Source: Nannobrachium achirus
Taxonomy: Eukaryota > Chordata > Actinopteri > Myctophiformes > Myctophidae
Direction of reading: 5' to 3'
Assembly: GCA_963921795.1 (NCBI GenBank)
Contig: OY997649.1
Location: 60,159,777 to 60,223,776 of the forward strand
DNA length: 64,000 nt
A model generated the notes under the pieces. It saw only the letters and a program-made list of their open reading frames with translations, ran no database searches and was not told the origin of the DNA. Both the position numbers and the translations under genes were made by a program. Shown here one piece after another: positions 33,834 through 45,492 of this stretch (position 1 is the stretch's first letter; each line of letters begins with the position of its first letter).

Positions 33834-34358
33834 CAGGGGCGTCACAAGGGGGGGGGGAGTGGGACTGAGTTACCAGGGCCCAAGGTAGAAGGGCCTTATC
33901 AATTTTATGCTTTAGCTATTGAAAAATAGCAGATATACAAGCTCACTGCGCGGCACCGAGTGCCGCGCTGCAAGCTTGTAGATCTGCTATTTTTTAAAAG
34001 TCGTGAAAATGTGTGAAAAATCTTTGAATATAAGTATTTTTTAAGCGAACATTTGTAACTCAAACTTTGCTTCTGGGGGGTCCCTGGAACTAAATATTTT
34101 GAGATGGGGGGTCCGCCGGTCCGTGGCCAAATACATATCATTTTGGGGGTCCTTCACATGAAAATGTTTGAGCACCACTGACATAGAAACAGGTTTTTCA
34201 AAAAACTTTAGAAGGATTTGAAATATTCTCAAGATTTTCACGATCTTTCAAAAATAGCAGATTTACAAGCTCGCAGCGCGGCACTCATAGTTAAAGCACA
34301 GGGGGGCCCCACAGTGAATCCTTGTACCCAGGGCCCAGAATTTGGTGTGACACCCCTG
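33834..34358. mobile_element. Family A MITE, copy 8 (opposite orientation)
   Basis: CAGGGGCGTC to ACACCCCTG; the flanks GACCGGGCT and GACCCGGGCT differ by one inserted base. Intact hairpin at 33922-33993; the second is reduced to one arm (34250-34286). Confidence 0.85.
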
Positions 34359-34540
34359 GACCCGGGCTTGAGTGATGGCTGCTTTCACCGACAGTTTGAC
34401 AATAACACCACAGTGTGCGCCGAAGCCATTTTCAGTTCCCTGTGTGTGTATTCTAACTGGGGTAATCTCAGACAATTTTATAACAGCGCCCGTTATAAAA
34501 ATGGCATAAGTTGTTTAGCCCGTTGTGGGCAAGCTCTCTT

Positions 34541-34542
<2 letters not shown>

Positions 34543-34593
<51 letters not shown>

Positions 34594-34647
34594 GCTGCTG
34601 CGAAAATTACATTTTCTGCTTTCTCGTCGCGACAGTCGATACGGCTG

Positions 34648-34708
<61 letters not shown>
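34543..34708. repeat. Two (GA)n microsatellites
   Basis: GA tracts at 34543-34591 and 34651-34708, separated by 59 bp of ordinary sequence. Confidence 0.95.
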
Positions 34709-34711
<3 letters not shown>

Positions 34712-34987
34712 CGAGTGGGTTTTGGAGGCAGAGTCTCAACAGTGATGGTGCTGCTGGTACGCTGGGGAGAGGAGCAGAGCAGAGGAATGCAGAGCTCACA
34801 GAGACACGCAAGGTGACCTTTGGGGAGGCTTGGAAATGCACACAATGACATAAATCAATGGCGGGGCCACACGGGATTTAGGATCCAACAGCCCCACCAG
34901 ATTACAAAACCCTGCCGCAGACAGCAGCAGCACTCATCAACAGTGTTTGTGTGAGCACGTGTGTCTCTTTTGCGTGCGCGTGTGTGC

Positions 34988-34995
<8 letters not shown>

Positions 34996-35044
<49 letters not shown>
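34996..35044. repeat. (GT)n microsatellite
   Basis: Pure GT tract. Confidence 0.95.
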
Positions 35045-35048
<4 letters not shown>

Positions 35049-35977
35049 GGGTGAAAGAGAGAGTTGGGAGAGTGCACAGGAGAGAGGTGGTGTTAATTTG
35101 TGTGCGTGCGCATGTTTAAATGCGTAGTGTGTAGGAGTGTATCACAGTCGATGCTAAATTCTCATGGACCCACATTTGCAAATATTCTGAGCATGAGTCG
35201 CTGCTGTAATTAGGTCAAAACGCTGTGTACTGTATATTAGTCGTAGTGTGGTGCTGCTATATATATATACAGACAGAGCAGTGTATACAGTATGTACTGT
35301 ATAGGAGTGGGTGGGTGTTACATAGAATATAATACAGTATGTGATACAGTACATTGCATCATTAACCACTTAAACCCTATTTTATGCAGTTAGTTGTACG
35401 ACAGTGTTACGCAAAAATAGCAACGATTGTTGATCTACAAAGCGTTGTGATGCAAGAGGCATTTTGTACTTCGCTGCACGACAGCGAGGCACAAAAATTT
35501 TAATACCCGACCTACAAATACAAGCAGACAATGGCTACCATCGCAAGATGCTGTTAGCTTGTAGATCTGTACATGTTTTGCTATTTTGGAAAATTCATGA
35601 AAATGTTTTAACTTTTTCGATTGAAAACGTTGTAGGTGAATTCTGGGTCGCTATAGTACCAGTAAGACGCTTAAGGGTGAGGTCGCGCAGGACGGAATTC
35701 GCACAGGACGGCATTCATTTCCAAGTGTGATTCGAGTTGCGGTTGGTTGTTCAAGTTGGACAAAATGTGGACATCCCCTCCCCTTTTACCATACAACCAA
35801 CACTGTGGGTGTGGCTAAATTAACCTGCCAACCAGGCATACTTAATGAACTGGTGGGTGTGGCCACATAAAAATATAATTTGAACACTTTCTGTACACTT
35901 TTTTCCTCAAGGTACCCCATCTTTAAGGAATCGGACCGTTAAGAGGCAATCGTAAGGAACCGGAATTGTTGTTAAAG
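35045..35977. other. Intronic stretch with decayed P-type element
   Basis: TTAACCACTTAAACCC near 35361 matches the left end of the family P elements at 41732 and 63387. Degenerate hairpin pieces follow (35411-35460 and 35550-35585). The right end was not found. Confidence 0.45.
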
Positions 35978-36170
35978 TTAAAGGAGTGGTTCACCCCCAA
36001 AATGATTTTTTTTTCCTACTGATTCGGAATCAATGGAGGCAAATTTATTGTAATCAATGTATTGTCTTACAAATGTGATAAAAAGCACACAAAAAAATAT
36101 TGAACTCAAGTCTCCATGGCATGAGTAATCGGTAGAAAAAAATGCCATTTTGGCTTTAAAAGGATCCCAA
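35978..36170. mobile_element. Family K (TTAA-type) MITE, second copy
   Basis: TTAAAGGAGTGGTTCACCC start as at 7077, with shared CTCAAGTCTCCATGG-type interior. The right end is unclear. Confidence 0.6.
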
Positions 36171-36183
36171 ACCCGGCAACAGT

Positions 36184-36320
36184 CCGCCATTCCGAAACAC
36201 CGCTATTCCGAAGCAGGGTTAGGGTTAGGTTTAGGGTTAGGGTTAGGGTTAGGGTTAGGGTTAGGGGTAGGGTTAGGGTTAGAAGTCAACGTTCGGAATA
36301 GCGGTGTTTCGGAATGGCGG
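36184..36320. repeat. Perfect 29-bp inverted repeat enclosing a TTAGGG array
   Basis: Arms 36184-36212 and 36292-36320 are exact reverse complements (CCGCCATTCCGAAACACCGC and on). The 79-bp loop is almost entirely vertebrate telomere-type repeat, about ten TTAGGG-like units with one GGGGTAGG and one GGTTTAGG variant. Confidence 0.92.
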
Positions 36321-36777
36321 GGTGTAACCGCCAAACCCTAAACCCCAAACATGTATTTGTTTAGAACATACAAACAAGACCATAGAGTAGTCACACTATT
36401 TGAACAGGCTAACACATTTTGGGGAAACCCACACAGGCTGTAATTCACACTCACGCGTGCGTTCGCTCACTCCATATGAGATGCATCCCCTCACAAGCAC
36501 TCGGAAAACATAATTGATGAGGCTCTTTCAAGAGCATCACTTCTGTTCCAGCAGTTGGCAGAATGTCATGCTTGCAGAGACAGTGCGCGCATATAATATC
36601 CATTCATAGCTTGTAATTGCCTTCGAAGCGACACCAAGTGCAGAGTCATAAATCACACATTGAGGGGGATACCTTTTTTTTTAAGCAGGTGCCACGACTG
36701 CTGCATTCATAAATAGGTAGTTATGGCGGATTCACAGTATGCTGCTGGGTTGCTATGTGTGAGGGCATGCGCACAGA

Positions 36778-36779
<2 letters not shown>

Positions 36780-36829
<50 letters not shown>
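36780..36829. repeat. (CA)n microsatellite
   Basis: Pure CA tract. Confidence 0.95.
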
Positions 36830-36831
<2 letters not shown>

Positions 36832-36918
36832 GAATACATACATAAGCGCATGTCCATGCCCACGCACATCACACACACACAAGCATGCGCGTACACAAAC
36901 AAATGCTCACATACAAAG

Positions 36919-37176
36919 ATCGTCACAGTTGGGCAGAAATCTCGTATCTCCAAGTAAAAAATGTGTACGTTCTTTCCCAAAGTAAAGCCCTGCTTCATCA
37001 TACAAGGCCGTCGCACAAAAGTAGTGAAAACAGCCGATCTACAAGCACACAACGCCTCGCGGTGTGAGGCGTTGTGTGCTTGTAGATCGGCTGTTTTCAC
37101 TAGTTTAAATTATTTTCAAAATGATAGATACGAAACGAGCGGTTTTGGCCACCCGACAGTGGCGAACTGGCGATAT
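36919..37176. mobile_element. Family G MITE, copy 3
   Basis: The left end is degenerate (CGTCACAGTTGGGCAG); the right end CACCCGACAGTGGCG is followed by ACTGGCGATAT. Long, nearly perfect hairpin at 37022-37102 with arms carrying AAGCACACAAC/GTTGTGTGCTT, a paired difference from the S and A hairpins. Confidence 0.8.
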
Positions 37177-37380
37177 AGTCAGTGGTCCCTTTCTGTCTAT
37201 TTTCCCTATTGTCTCGTAACAGGAGCTTTTCTTATTTAAGGAACCTTTCCAGCAGTGCCATATCCAATATAAGTCTAGTGCCAACGGGGAAAGCCACTGC
37301 ACTTTGTCATAGTCATTGTGATTTTCATTTGAGTGAAACCATGATCCATGTCCTCTTTCCATCTCGGCCATGGCCATTAA

Positions 37381-38354
37381 CCCATTCAGAACGGGTACAC
37401 ATTTTGTGTATCATTATTGCTTTAACTATTGAAAAATAGCAGATATACAAGCTCACAGCGCGGCACCGAGTGCCGCGCTGCAAGCTCGTAGATCTGCTAT
37501 TTTTGAAAAATCGTGAAGATTTGAATTTTAACCCGATTCCATAAGTGTCTTTTGAATCCTTCTAAGGTTTTTGGAAAAAACCTATGTTTCCATGTCAGCA
37601 ATCTGGCCAGCCATCGTCAAAGAAAAGGTCCTTTTCACGTAACTGGAGCTCAGTTAGTCTGTTCTTGAAAGACTACTATGTCAGTGGTTCTCAAACGTTT
37701 TCATGTGAAGGACCCCCAAAATTATATTTATTTGGCCACAGACCCCCATCTCAAAATATTTAGTTCCAGGGACCACCCGGAAGCAAAATTTGAGTTACAA
37801 ACGTTCGCTTTGAAAATACATATATTCAAAGATTTGCACACATTTTCACGACTTAAAAAAAAAAAATAGCAGATCTACAAGCTCGCAGCGCTGCACTCGG
37901 TGCCACGCTGTGAGCTTGTATATCTGCTATTTTTCAATATGGCCATGGCTACACGGAGCTGGATTTTTCATATATCCCGGTTTTTCAGATATCCACATAG
38001 AAAAATATCTAGGTCCACACGGAGCTGGATATTTCATATATCCCGGTTTTTCAGATATCCACATAGAAAAATATCTAGGTCCACACGACAAAGATATCTA
38101 GGTCTAACAAGCACACACACAGTTAAGTCTTCAGAGATATCCGGGTATCATGACTACACAGATCCAGTGAAGCGGATATTTTTCAGTGTCTCCACTTATT
38201 TATCCGGATTGAAAAATATCCAGATTCACTGCCAAAATATCCAGCTTCGTGTGGCTACAAGCCCCAACAGCACCAAAAAATGTCTAGATTCACAAATATC
38301 CAGCTCCGTGTAGCCTTGGCCTTAAAGCAGTCAATAATTCTAGGCCTAAATGGG
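37381..38354. mobile_element. Family M TTAA-type element carrying the family A core
   Basis: TTAA at 37377-37380 and 38355-38358 flank CCCATTCAGAACGGGTACAC and AGGCCTAAATGGG. From TTTAACTATTG inward the sequence matches family A, including both hairpins (37432-37504 and 37861-37935), plus about 100 bp absent from A (GGCCAGCCATCGTC). A further MITE is nested at 37940-38322. Confidence 0.85.
37940..38322. mobile_element. Nested MITE with GGCCATGGCTACACGGAGC ends
   Basis: GGCCATGGCTACACGGAGCT and AGCTCCGTGTAGCCTTGGCC are inverted ends. A 66-bp segment beginning ACACGGAGCTGGAT is duplicated in tandem (37951-38016 and 38017-38082). Rich in GATATCC and AAATATC motifs. Confidence 0.85.
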
Positions 38355-38570
38355 TTAATTTCCTCCTGAGGAATGGAAGGCAAACATACTTCTCACTGCC
38401 TTTCCAAGTTATTTGTCACCAATATTAATTTAAATCCAAAGGCGAGGCAAGGGGGATTTATTTGAAGCACATTTCATACGCACAGGCAATAATAAAAACA
38501 TAAAGAATTATATATAATGTTAAAAAAAAATGTTAAACAGATACATTTACAATAAATAAAAGAATAGTCG

Positions 38571-39190
38571 GGGTATATCTTAAAAAGTCCAGGAATAAAT
38601 TCCTTACCAAAACATTTCTTCACCAAAGTGTTTGTAAAGGTGTTTACTAACGCATCTCTCAAAGACTGAAATTCTGTTTCCCTAGGAGAATCCGTTACAG
38701 CTGATTAAAGTTGGTGTCCTATTAAATTAACTATACATGATAAAACACACCAAAACAAATATACTTTAAGTAGCATGTGAGGGGTCAAACTAGGGTTTTT
38801 TCATGATTCTGAATCCATTGCAAGCATTTGTTTTGCATGAAAAACATTCCTTGGGCTAAAAACGCCCCCACAAAAATATGATTTAGTGATGAGTCATCAC
38901 TTTTCAAAGTTTTGGGGGAGCCACCTTTACCCCAAGGAATGTTTTTTGTGCTGGTTGCAATGGATTCAGAATCATGAAAAAACCCTAGTTTGTCCCCTCA
39001 CATTCTAATTAAAGCATATTTATTTTTGTGTGTTTTATCCTGTGTAGTTGATTTAATGGGATCCCAACTTTCAGCAGCTGTCACGGATTCTCCTAGGGAA
39101 ACTGAATTTCAGCCTTTGTGAGATGTGTTACTAGACACCTTTACAAACACATTGGTGAAGGATTTTATTCCAGGATATTACACTATTTCT
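38571..39190. mobile_element. Family T foldback element
   Basis: Two arms of about 300 bp, inverted about GTGATGAGTCATCAC near 38893, with almost no spacer. Example pair: CCTAGGAGAATCCGT (left) and ACGGATTCTCCTAGG (right). Half copies occur at 13693 and 24880. No coding potential. Confidence 0.85.
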
Positions 39191-40005
39191 GAAGATATCC
39201 CCCGACTAGAAGCAAAGATCAATGTTCAATTATGTTTTTCACGGATTTCTAATAAACTTCATTCATCTGGAGTATTATACTGTCGGAGAATGTATCCTTC
39301 TGTACCGTCACCAACATGTGGAGTGGACACTTAACACACGGGTGACTAACGGGTCATTTTGACAGATTTTGAGATCGCCAAGTGCAATAACTCTCCCTGT
39401 GAAGGTCTCAGAAATGTCCCCTTCCATGACTTTTCCTAAATACTCAACACATATGTTCTCGTTTTTTTTTCCCCTTCTGAAACGTTTCCTAAGTATGAAA
39501 TAATATACCATTATACCACTCTGACTGTTAGTTATCGGTCATAAAGACATGTCTCACTCATTCCTCCCCCTCCCAGAAGCAAGGAGAGAATTTCACACCT
39601 TTTGCGCTCACAATAGAACCCCCGCTGGCAGGCGGGGAGGAGGTGTTGCTCTCCTGGGCCAAAAGGGAGAGATTTTACCTGTCAATTTGACTGATAAATG
39701 CAGTCAGAGTGGAAGTGATTTTTTTCCCAGTCAGCCGAGTGTTAAAGGCAGTGGTGTAAAGTAAAGTATCTAATACTAGTACTACAGTATAGTGGTTCTC
39801 AAACGTTTTATTTGCAAGGACCTCCATAACTCTGAGAATATACAAACTCTCAGAGTTACAGGCCTGTTATTCAGGTCATTCAGGGCTATCTCTTTATGTG
39901 TTTCTGATAATATTATTGTCATTTTGTGTGTCCGTGGAAAAGGTTTTATTTTAGCAACAATGTCCACCACAAGCCATGACCCCCATTAATATAAAACCCT
40001 ATCAG
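39191..40005. other. Intronic stretch with element fragments
   Basis: CAGTGGTGTAAAGTAAAGTA at 39752 is an S-type end and GTGGTTCTCAAACGTTTT near 39792 is a hAT-type end, both without partners. The rest is unrecognised. Confidence 0.5.
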
Positions 40006-40480
40006 ACCAGGGGCATAGTTCTGCCGATTTAAAATGACTCCAATACGGAACTAAAACGTCCTATGATTGGCCGCTAGTTGCGCGATTGGCCGCTAGTTGC
40101 GCTGTTTTCCCCCCCGGCCGATCGCATTCATTTTCCCCTTTCGTTTTCTAACCTTAATTAACATTTTCATGAATACTGTATGGTTCCTATCGCTAGTTAA
40201 AAATTGCCTTTCAATCACCATCATATTCGTTTTGTCGAAATGTGGTCCAATGTATTTTAAAATAAATGATAAAGTTGCGGGGGGGGGCGTGGCCAACTAA
40301 ACTGATACCAGCCGGCTGTGTTCTTCTTCGTGTGCTGTTGGCAGCCAATAGCATCTCTGATGCCTTTACAATTCTATGATGGCGACGTCCCATTCCAAGG
40401 GGTAGAAAGGGCCATTTGCGCTGCATAGAAACCAATGGCTTCGCTTCGTCAATATTTTTCTACAGTCTATGTATCAGACG
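40006..40480. mobile_element. Dispersed element Y, copy 1
   Basis: Shares CCTATGATTGGCCGCTAG, ATTTGCGC-GCATAGAAACCA and TACAGTCTATG segments with 61726-62235 in opposite orientation. A 19-bp GATTGGCCGCTAGTTGCGC unit is tandemly doubled near 40065-40101. Ends and superfamily are undetermined. Confidence 0.6.
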
Positions 40481-41606
40481 CGTCGACGGCACACAGAGAC
40501 ATCAAAGAGTTTGACGAGTGCGTTAATGAGCTGGTAAAAACTGGTATCGGTACATCTCCACTATGAAATCAACAGATCCAGTGATAGGAGTTGCGCAGAA
40601 TTTCCAGTGTGTGAAACTCAAGTTTCAAGTTGGCACAACGTGAACAGCAATCAAAGTGATCAAACCGACTGATCATGAAAATATAACAAGGACGTTCCAC
40701 GATGAAACAGAACTGGATCAGGGTGATGGAAGGATGAGGTTGAAGTATGGCACCTCTTCTTAAAAAATTAAACAAAAAGCGGGAGCGCCTGATTTCTCAC
40801 GTCTCGTTGCGTGACGCTAATTGGAAGAGAAGCGAGGGACACCTCAAATGGCTCGACATCGGAGGAGTTATCGAGATGAGGGCGACGATCAGAGAGGGCG
40901 TAGGAGGACAGACGAAGTGAGGCCTGCGAGAGAGTGCTACATTTTCCACTCCCACGAAAACCCTTTGTTGTGGGAAATACAAAGGAATACAGTATGAGTC
41001 ACATGAGAGCATTTCGAGAGAGCTCTCTGCTCAGCTCCGGAGCACTGTCACAGCGAGCGGAAACAAAAATACATCTCTGATCTCTTTGTGAAGAAGTGAG
41101 AGAACGAGAGAGACAGATAAGAGTGAGAGAGAGAGACAGGGAAAGAGACGGTAGAGAATGCGCGCTGAACTATGTTTGACTTTGACACAGTAACAATTGG
41201 GGAATTACAGATTGCGATGCTAAAACACATTGTGGCGGCGGCTGACCGTGCTTTGATGAATTCGCTACACCCTGTTAGGGTCCTTGAAGATTTTGTGTGC
41301 CTTGAAAATTGTTGTTTCGCCTTCATTATTTGTCTTCTTTTTATCCTTGAGTGTTTTTGTTTACTCCCTCTCCGGTTCAATGCCAAAAATAAAGAAATAA
41401 AGAAACAGAGAAGGACTTTAGGAAGGCTGAAAAACATACAACTTTTAATGTGCGTGGTGAAGAAGATAGATGAACACATGAAAGCACCGGCCGTAGTTAC
41501 AATTATCAAACCGTTCTGAAAATGTGTTTTTGTTATGCGGAACAGATGGCACCAACGTTTGAATTCGTATATTATTGCAAGACATGACGTAAAGCCAAAT
41601 CATAGT
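40481..41606. other. Intronic stretch, nothing recognised
   Basis: Purine-rich near 41090-41155. Frames at 41048-41519 look like chance openings, without similarity I recognise. Confidence 0.5.
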
Positions 41607-41614
41607 CTGTAAAG

Positions 41615-42028
41615 CAAGGGTCTTCAACAGGGGGTCCGGGACCCCTAGGGGGTCCTCAGAGTTACTACAGGGGGTCCTTCAAATTCAAAACTTTTGAGTG
41701 ATAGAAACCTTTTTCTCCTTTTTTATATTAACCACTTGAACCCTAGCGTCCATAATATATTTTGAGAACTTTAGCAAAAAATAGCAGATCTACAAGCTGA
41801 GCTTGTAGATCTGCTATTTTCGGCAAAGACATTTGGTGTAGACTGTAGAGGCTAAAAAAGAGCAGATTAAGTACAGAGTGAAAGATCAAGTTTATTAAGA
41901 ATTGACGGTTCAAGTGGTTAAATATCTGAAAACACACATTGACATGAATCCAAAATACACTGATGATTGTGCTGTCAAGTTTATGAAACTATATGGAATC
42001 TATGAAAAAGGTTGTGGGGGTCCCTGCT

Positions 42029-42104
<76 letters not shown>

Positions 42105-42141
42105 TAAGGGGTCCTTGGCCTGAAAACGTTGAAGACCCCTG
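41615..42141. mobile_element. hAT MITE, perfect 8-bp TSD, with nested TTAA MITE
   Basis: CAAGGGTCTTCAACAGGGGG to AACGTTGAAGACCCCTG, flanked by CTGTAAAG on both sides (41607-41614 and 42142-42149). A 70-bp (CT)n tract lies at 42031-42100. Confidence 0.95.
41732..41917. mobile_element. Family P TTAA-type MITE with perfect hairpin
   Basis: CCACTTGAACCCTAGCGTCC and GACGGTTCAAGTGG between TTAA sites (41728-41731 and 41918-41921). The hairpin at 41776-41820 is a perfect palindrome (ATAGCAGATCTACAAGCT and complement) with no loop. Confidence 0.9.
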
Positions 42142-42160
42142 CTGTAAAGAAATGCTGGCC

Positions 42161-45100
42161 AGTGGTGTAAAGTAACTACCGTAACAGTTAGAATAGAAGC
42201 CTGTAGGATAGTGGTGTAAAGTAACTAAAGTAACAGTTAGAATAGAAGCCTGTAGGATAGTGGTGTAAAGTAACTAAAGTAACAGTTAGAATAGAAGCCT
42301 GTAGGATAGTGGTGTAAAGTAACTAAAGTAACAGTTAGAATAGAAGCCTGTAGGATAGTGGTGTAAAGTAACTAATGTAACAGTTAGAATAGAAGCCTGT
42401 AGGATAGTGGTGTAAAGTAACTAATGTAACAGTTAGAATAGAAGCCTGTAGGATAGTGGTGTAAAGTAACTAATGTAACAGTTAGAATAGAAGCCTGTAG
42501 GATAGTGGTGTAAAGTAACTAATGTAACAGTTAGAATAGAAGCCTGTAGGATAGTGGTGTAAAGTAACTAAAGTAACAGTTAGAATAGAAGCCTGTAGGA
42601 TAGTGGTGTAAAGTAACTAATGTAACAGTTAGAATAGAAGCCTGTAGGATAGTGGTGTAAAGTAACTAAAGTAACAGTTAGAATAGAAGCCTGTAGGATA
42701 GTGGTGTAAAGTAACTAATGTAACAGTTAGAATAGAAGCCTGTAGGATAGTGGTGTAAAGTAACTACCGTAACAGTTAGAATAGAAGCCTGTAGGATAGT
42801 GGTGTAAAGTAACTAATGTAACAGTTAGAATAGAAGCCTGTAGGATAGTGGTGTAAAGTAACTAAAGTAACAGTTAGAATAGAAGCCTGTAGGATAGTGG
42901 TGTAAAGTAACTACCGTAACAGTTAGAATAGAAGCCTGTAGGATAGTGGTGTAAAGTAACTAAAGTAACAGTTAGAATAGAAGCCTGTAGGATAGTGGTG
43001 TAAAGTAACTACCGTAACAGTTAGAATAGAAGCCTGTAGGATAGTGGTGTAAAGTAACTACCGTAACAGTTAGAATAGAAGCCTGTAGGATAGTGGTGTA
43101 AAGTAACTAATGTAACAGTTAGAATAGAAGCCTGTAGGATAGTGGTGTAAAGTAACTAATGTAACAGTTAGAATAGAAGCCTGTAGGATAGTGGTGTAAA
43201 GTAACTACCGTAACAGTTAGAATAGAAGCCTGTAGGATAGTGGTGTAAAGTAACTAATGTAACAGTTAGAATAGAAGCCTGTAGGATAGTGGTGTAAAGT
43301 AACTAATGTAACAGTTAGAATAGAAGCCTGTAGGATAGTGGTGTAAAGTAACTAATGTAACAGTTAGAATAGAAGCCTGTAGGATAGTGGTGTAAAGTAA
43401 CTAATGTAACAGTTAGAATAGAAGCCTGTAGGATAGTGGTGTAAAGTAACTACCGTAACAGTTAGAATAGAAGCCTGTAGGATAGTGGTGTAAAGTAACT
43501 AATGTAACAGTTAGAATAGAAGCCTGTAGGATAGTGGTGTAAAGTAACTAATGTAACAGTTAGAATAGAAGCCTGTAGGATAGTGGTGTAAAGTAACTAA
43601 TGTAACAGTTAGAATAGAAGCCTGTAGGATAGTGGTGTAAAGTAACTAATGTAACAGTTAGAATAGAAGCCTGTAGGATAGTGGTGTAAAGTAACTAATG
43701 TAACAGTTAGAATAGAAGCCTGTAGGATAGTGGTGTAAAGTAACTAATGTAACAGTTAGAATAGAAGCCTGTAGGATAGTGGTGTAAAGTAACTACTGTA
43801 ACAGTTAGAATAGAAGCCTGTAGGATAGTGGTGTAAAGTAACTAATGTAACAGTTAGAATAGAAGCCTGTAGGATAGTGGTGTAAAGTAACTAATGTAAC
43901 AGTTAGAATAGAAGCCTGTAGGATAGTGGTGTAAAGTAACTAATGTAACAGTTAGAATAGAAGCCTGTAGGATAGTGGTGTAAAGTAACTAATGTAACAG
44001 TTAGAATAGAAGCCTGTAGGATAGTGGTGTAAAGTAACTAATGTAACAGTTAGAATAGAAGCCTGTAGGATAGTGGTGTACAGTAACTAATGTAACAGTT
44101 AGAACAGAAGCCTGTAGGATAGTGGTGTAAAGTAACTAATGTAACAGTTAGAATAGAAGCCTGTAGGATAGTGGTGTACAGTAACTAATGTAACAGTTAG
44201 AATAGAAGCCTGTAGGATAGTGGTGTAAAGTAACTAATGTAACAGTTAGAATAGAAGCCTGTAGGATAGTGGTGTAAAGTAACTAATGTAACAGTTAGAA
44301 TAGAAGCCTGTAGGATAGTGGTGTACAGTAACTAATGTAACAGTTAGAATAGAAGCCTGTAGGATAGTGGTGTAAAGTAACTAATGTAACAGTTAGAATA
44401 GAAGCCTGTAGGATAGTGGTGTAAAGTAACTACCGTAACAGTTAGAATAGAAGCCTGTAGGATAGTGGTGTACAGTAACTAATGTAACAGTTAGAATAGA
44501 AGCCTGTAGGATAGTGGTGTAAAGTAACTAATGTAACAGTTAGAATAGAAGCCTGTAGGATAGTGGTGTAAAGTAACTAATGTAACAGTTAGAATAGAAG
44601 CCTGTAGGATAGTGGTGTACAGTAACTAATGTAACAGTTAGAATAGAAGCCTGTAGGATAGTGGTGTAAAGTAACTAATGTAACAGTTAGAATAGAAGCC
44701 TGTAGGATAGTGGTGTAAAGTAACTAATGTAACAGTTAGAATAGAAGCCTGTAGGATAGTGGTGTACAGTAACTAATGTAACAGTTAGAATAGAAGCCTG
44801 TAGGATAGTGGTGTAAAGTAACTAATGTAACAGTTAGAATAGAAGCCTGTAGGATAGTGGTGTAAAGTAACTACCGTAACAGTTAGAATAGAAGCCTGTA
44901 GGATAGTGGTGTACAGTAACTAATGTAACAGTTAGAATAGAAGCCTGTAGGATAGTGGTGTAAAGTAACTAATGTAACAGTTAGAATAGAAGCCTGTAGG
45001 ATAGTGGTGTAAAGTAACTAATGTAACAGTTAGAATAGAAGCCTGTAGGATAGTGGTGTACAGTAACTAATGTAACAGTTAGAATAGAAGCCTGTAGGAT

Positions 45101-45492
45101 AGTGGTGTAAAGTAACTAATGTAACAGTTAGAATAGAAGCCTGTAGGATAGTGGTGTAAAGTAACTAATGTAACAGTTAGAATAGAAGCCTGTAGGATAG
45201 TGGTGTACAGTAACTAATGTAACAGTTAGAATAGAAGCCTGTAGGATAGTGGTGTACAGTAACTAAAGTAACAGTTAGAATAGAAGCCTGTAGGATAGTG
45301 GTGTAAAGTAACTAATGTAACAGTTAGAATAGAAGCCTGTAGGATAGTGGTGTACAGTAACTAATGTAACAGTTAGAATAGAAGCCTGTAGGATAGTGGT
45401 GTACAGTAACTAATGTAACAGTTAGAATAGAAGCCTGTAGGATAGTGGTGTAAAGTAACTAATGTAACAGTTAGAATAGAAGCCTGTAGGAT
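42161..45492. repeat. Minisatellite: 68 tandem copies of a 49-bp unit
   Basis: Exactly 3,332 bp equals 68 units starting AGTGGTGTAAAGTAACTA and ending GCCTGTAGGAT. The units are nearly identical. Two sites vary: the triplet after AACTA (CCG, AAG, ATG or one CTG) and GTAAAGT versus GTACAGT. AAG units cluster at the left (units 2-17, plus unit 64), while GTACAGT units occur only from unit 40 to 67. There is no open frame. The unit begins with the terminal text of family S. Confidence 0.98.

Noticed and set aside
36217-36282. Interstitial telomere from chromosome fusion
   Set aside because: Array is short and enclosed by perfect inverted arms, which fits a hairpin element better than a fusion scar.
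41048-41519. Overlapping frames of 153 and 115 codons as host genes
   Set aside because: They overlap on opposite strands, lack similarity I recognise and have no splice or promoter support.
42161-45492. Possible CRISPR array
   Set aside because: Units are directly adjacent with no unique spacers, and the context is vertebrate intron.
42161-45492. Possible centromeric satellite
   Set aside because: A single isolated array of 3.3 kb within a gene intron; higher-order structure alone is not evidence of centromere function.
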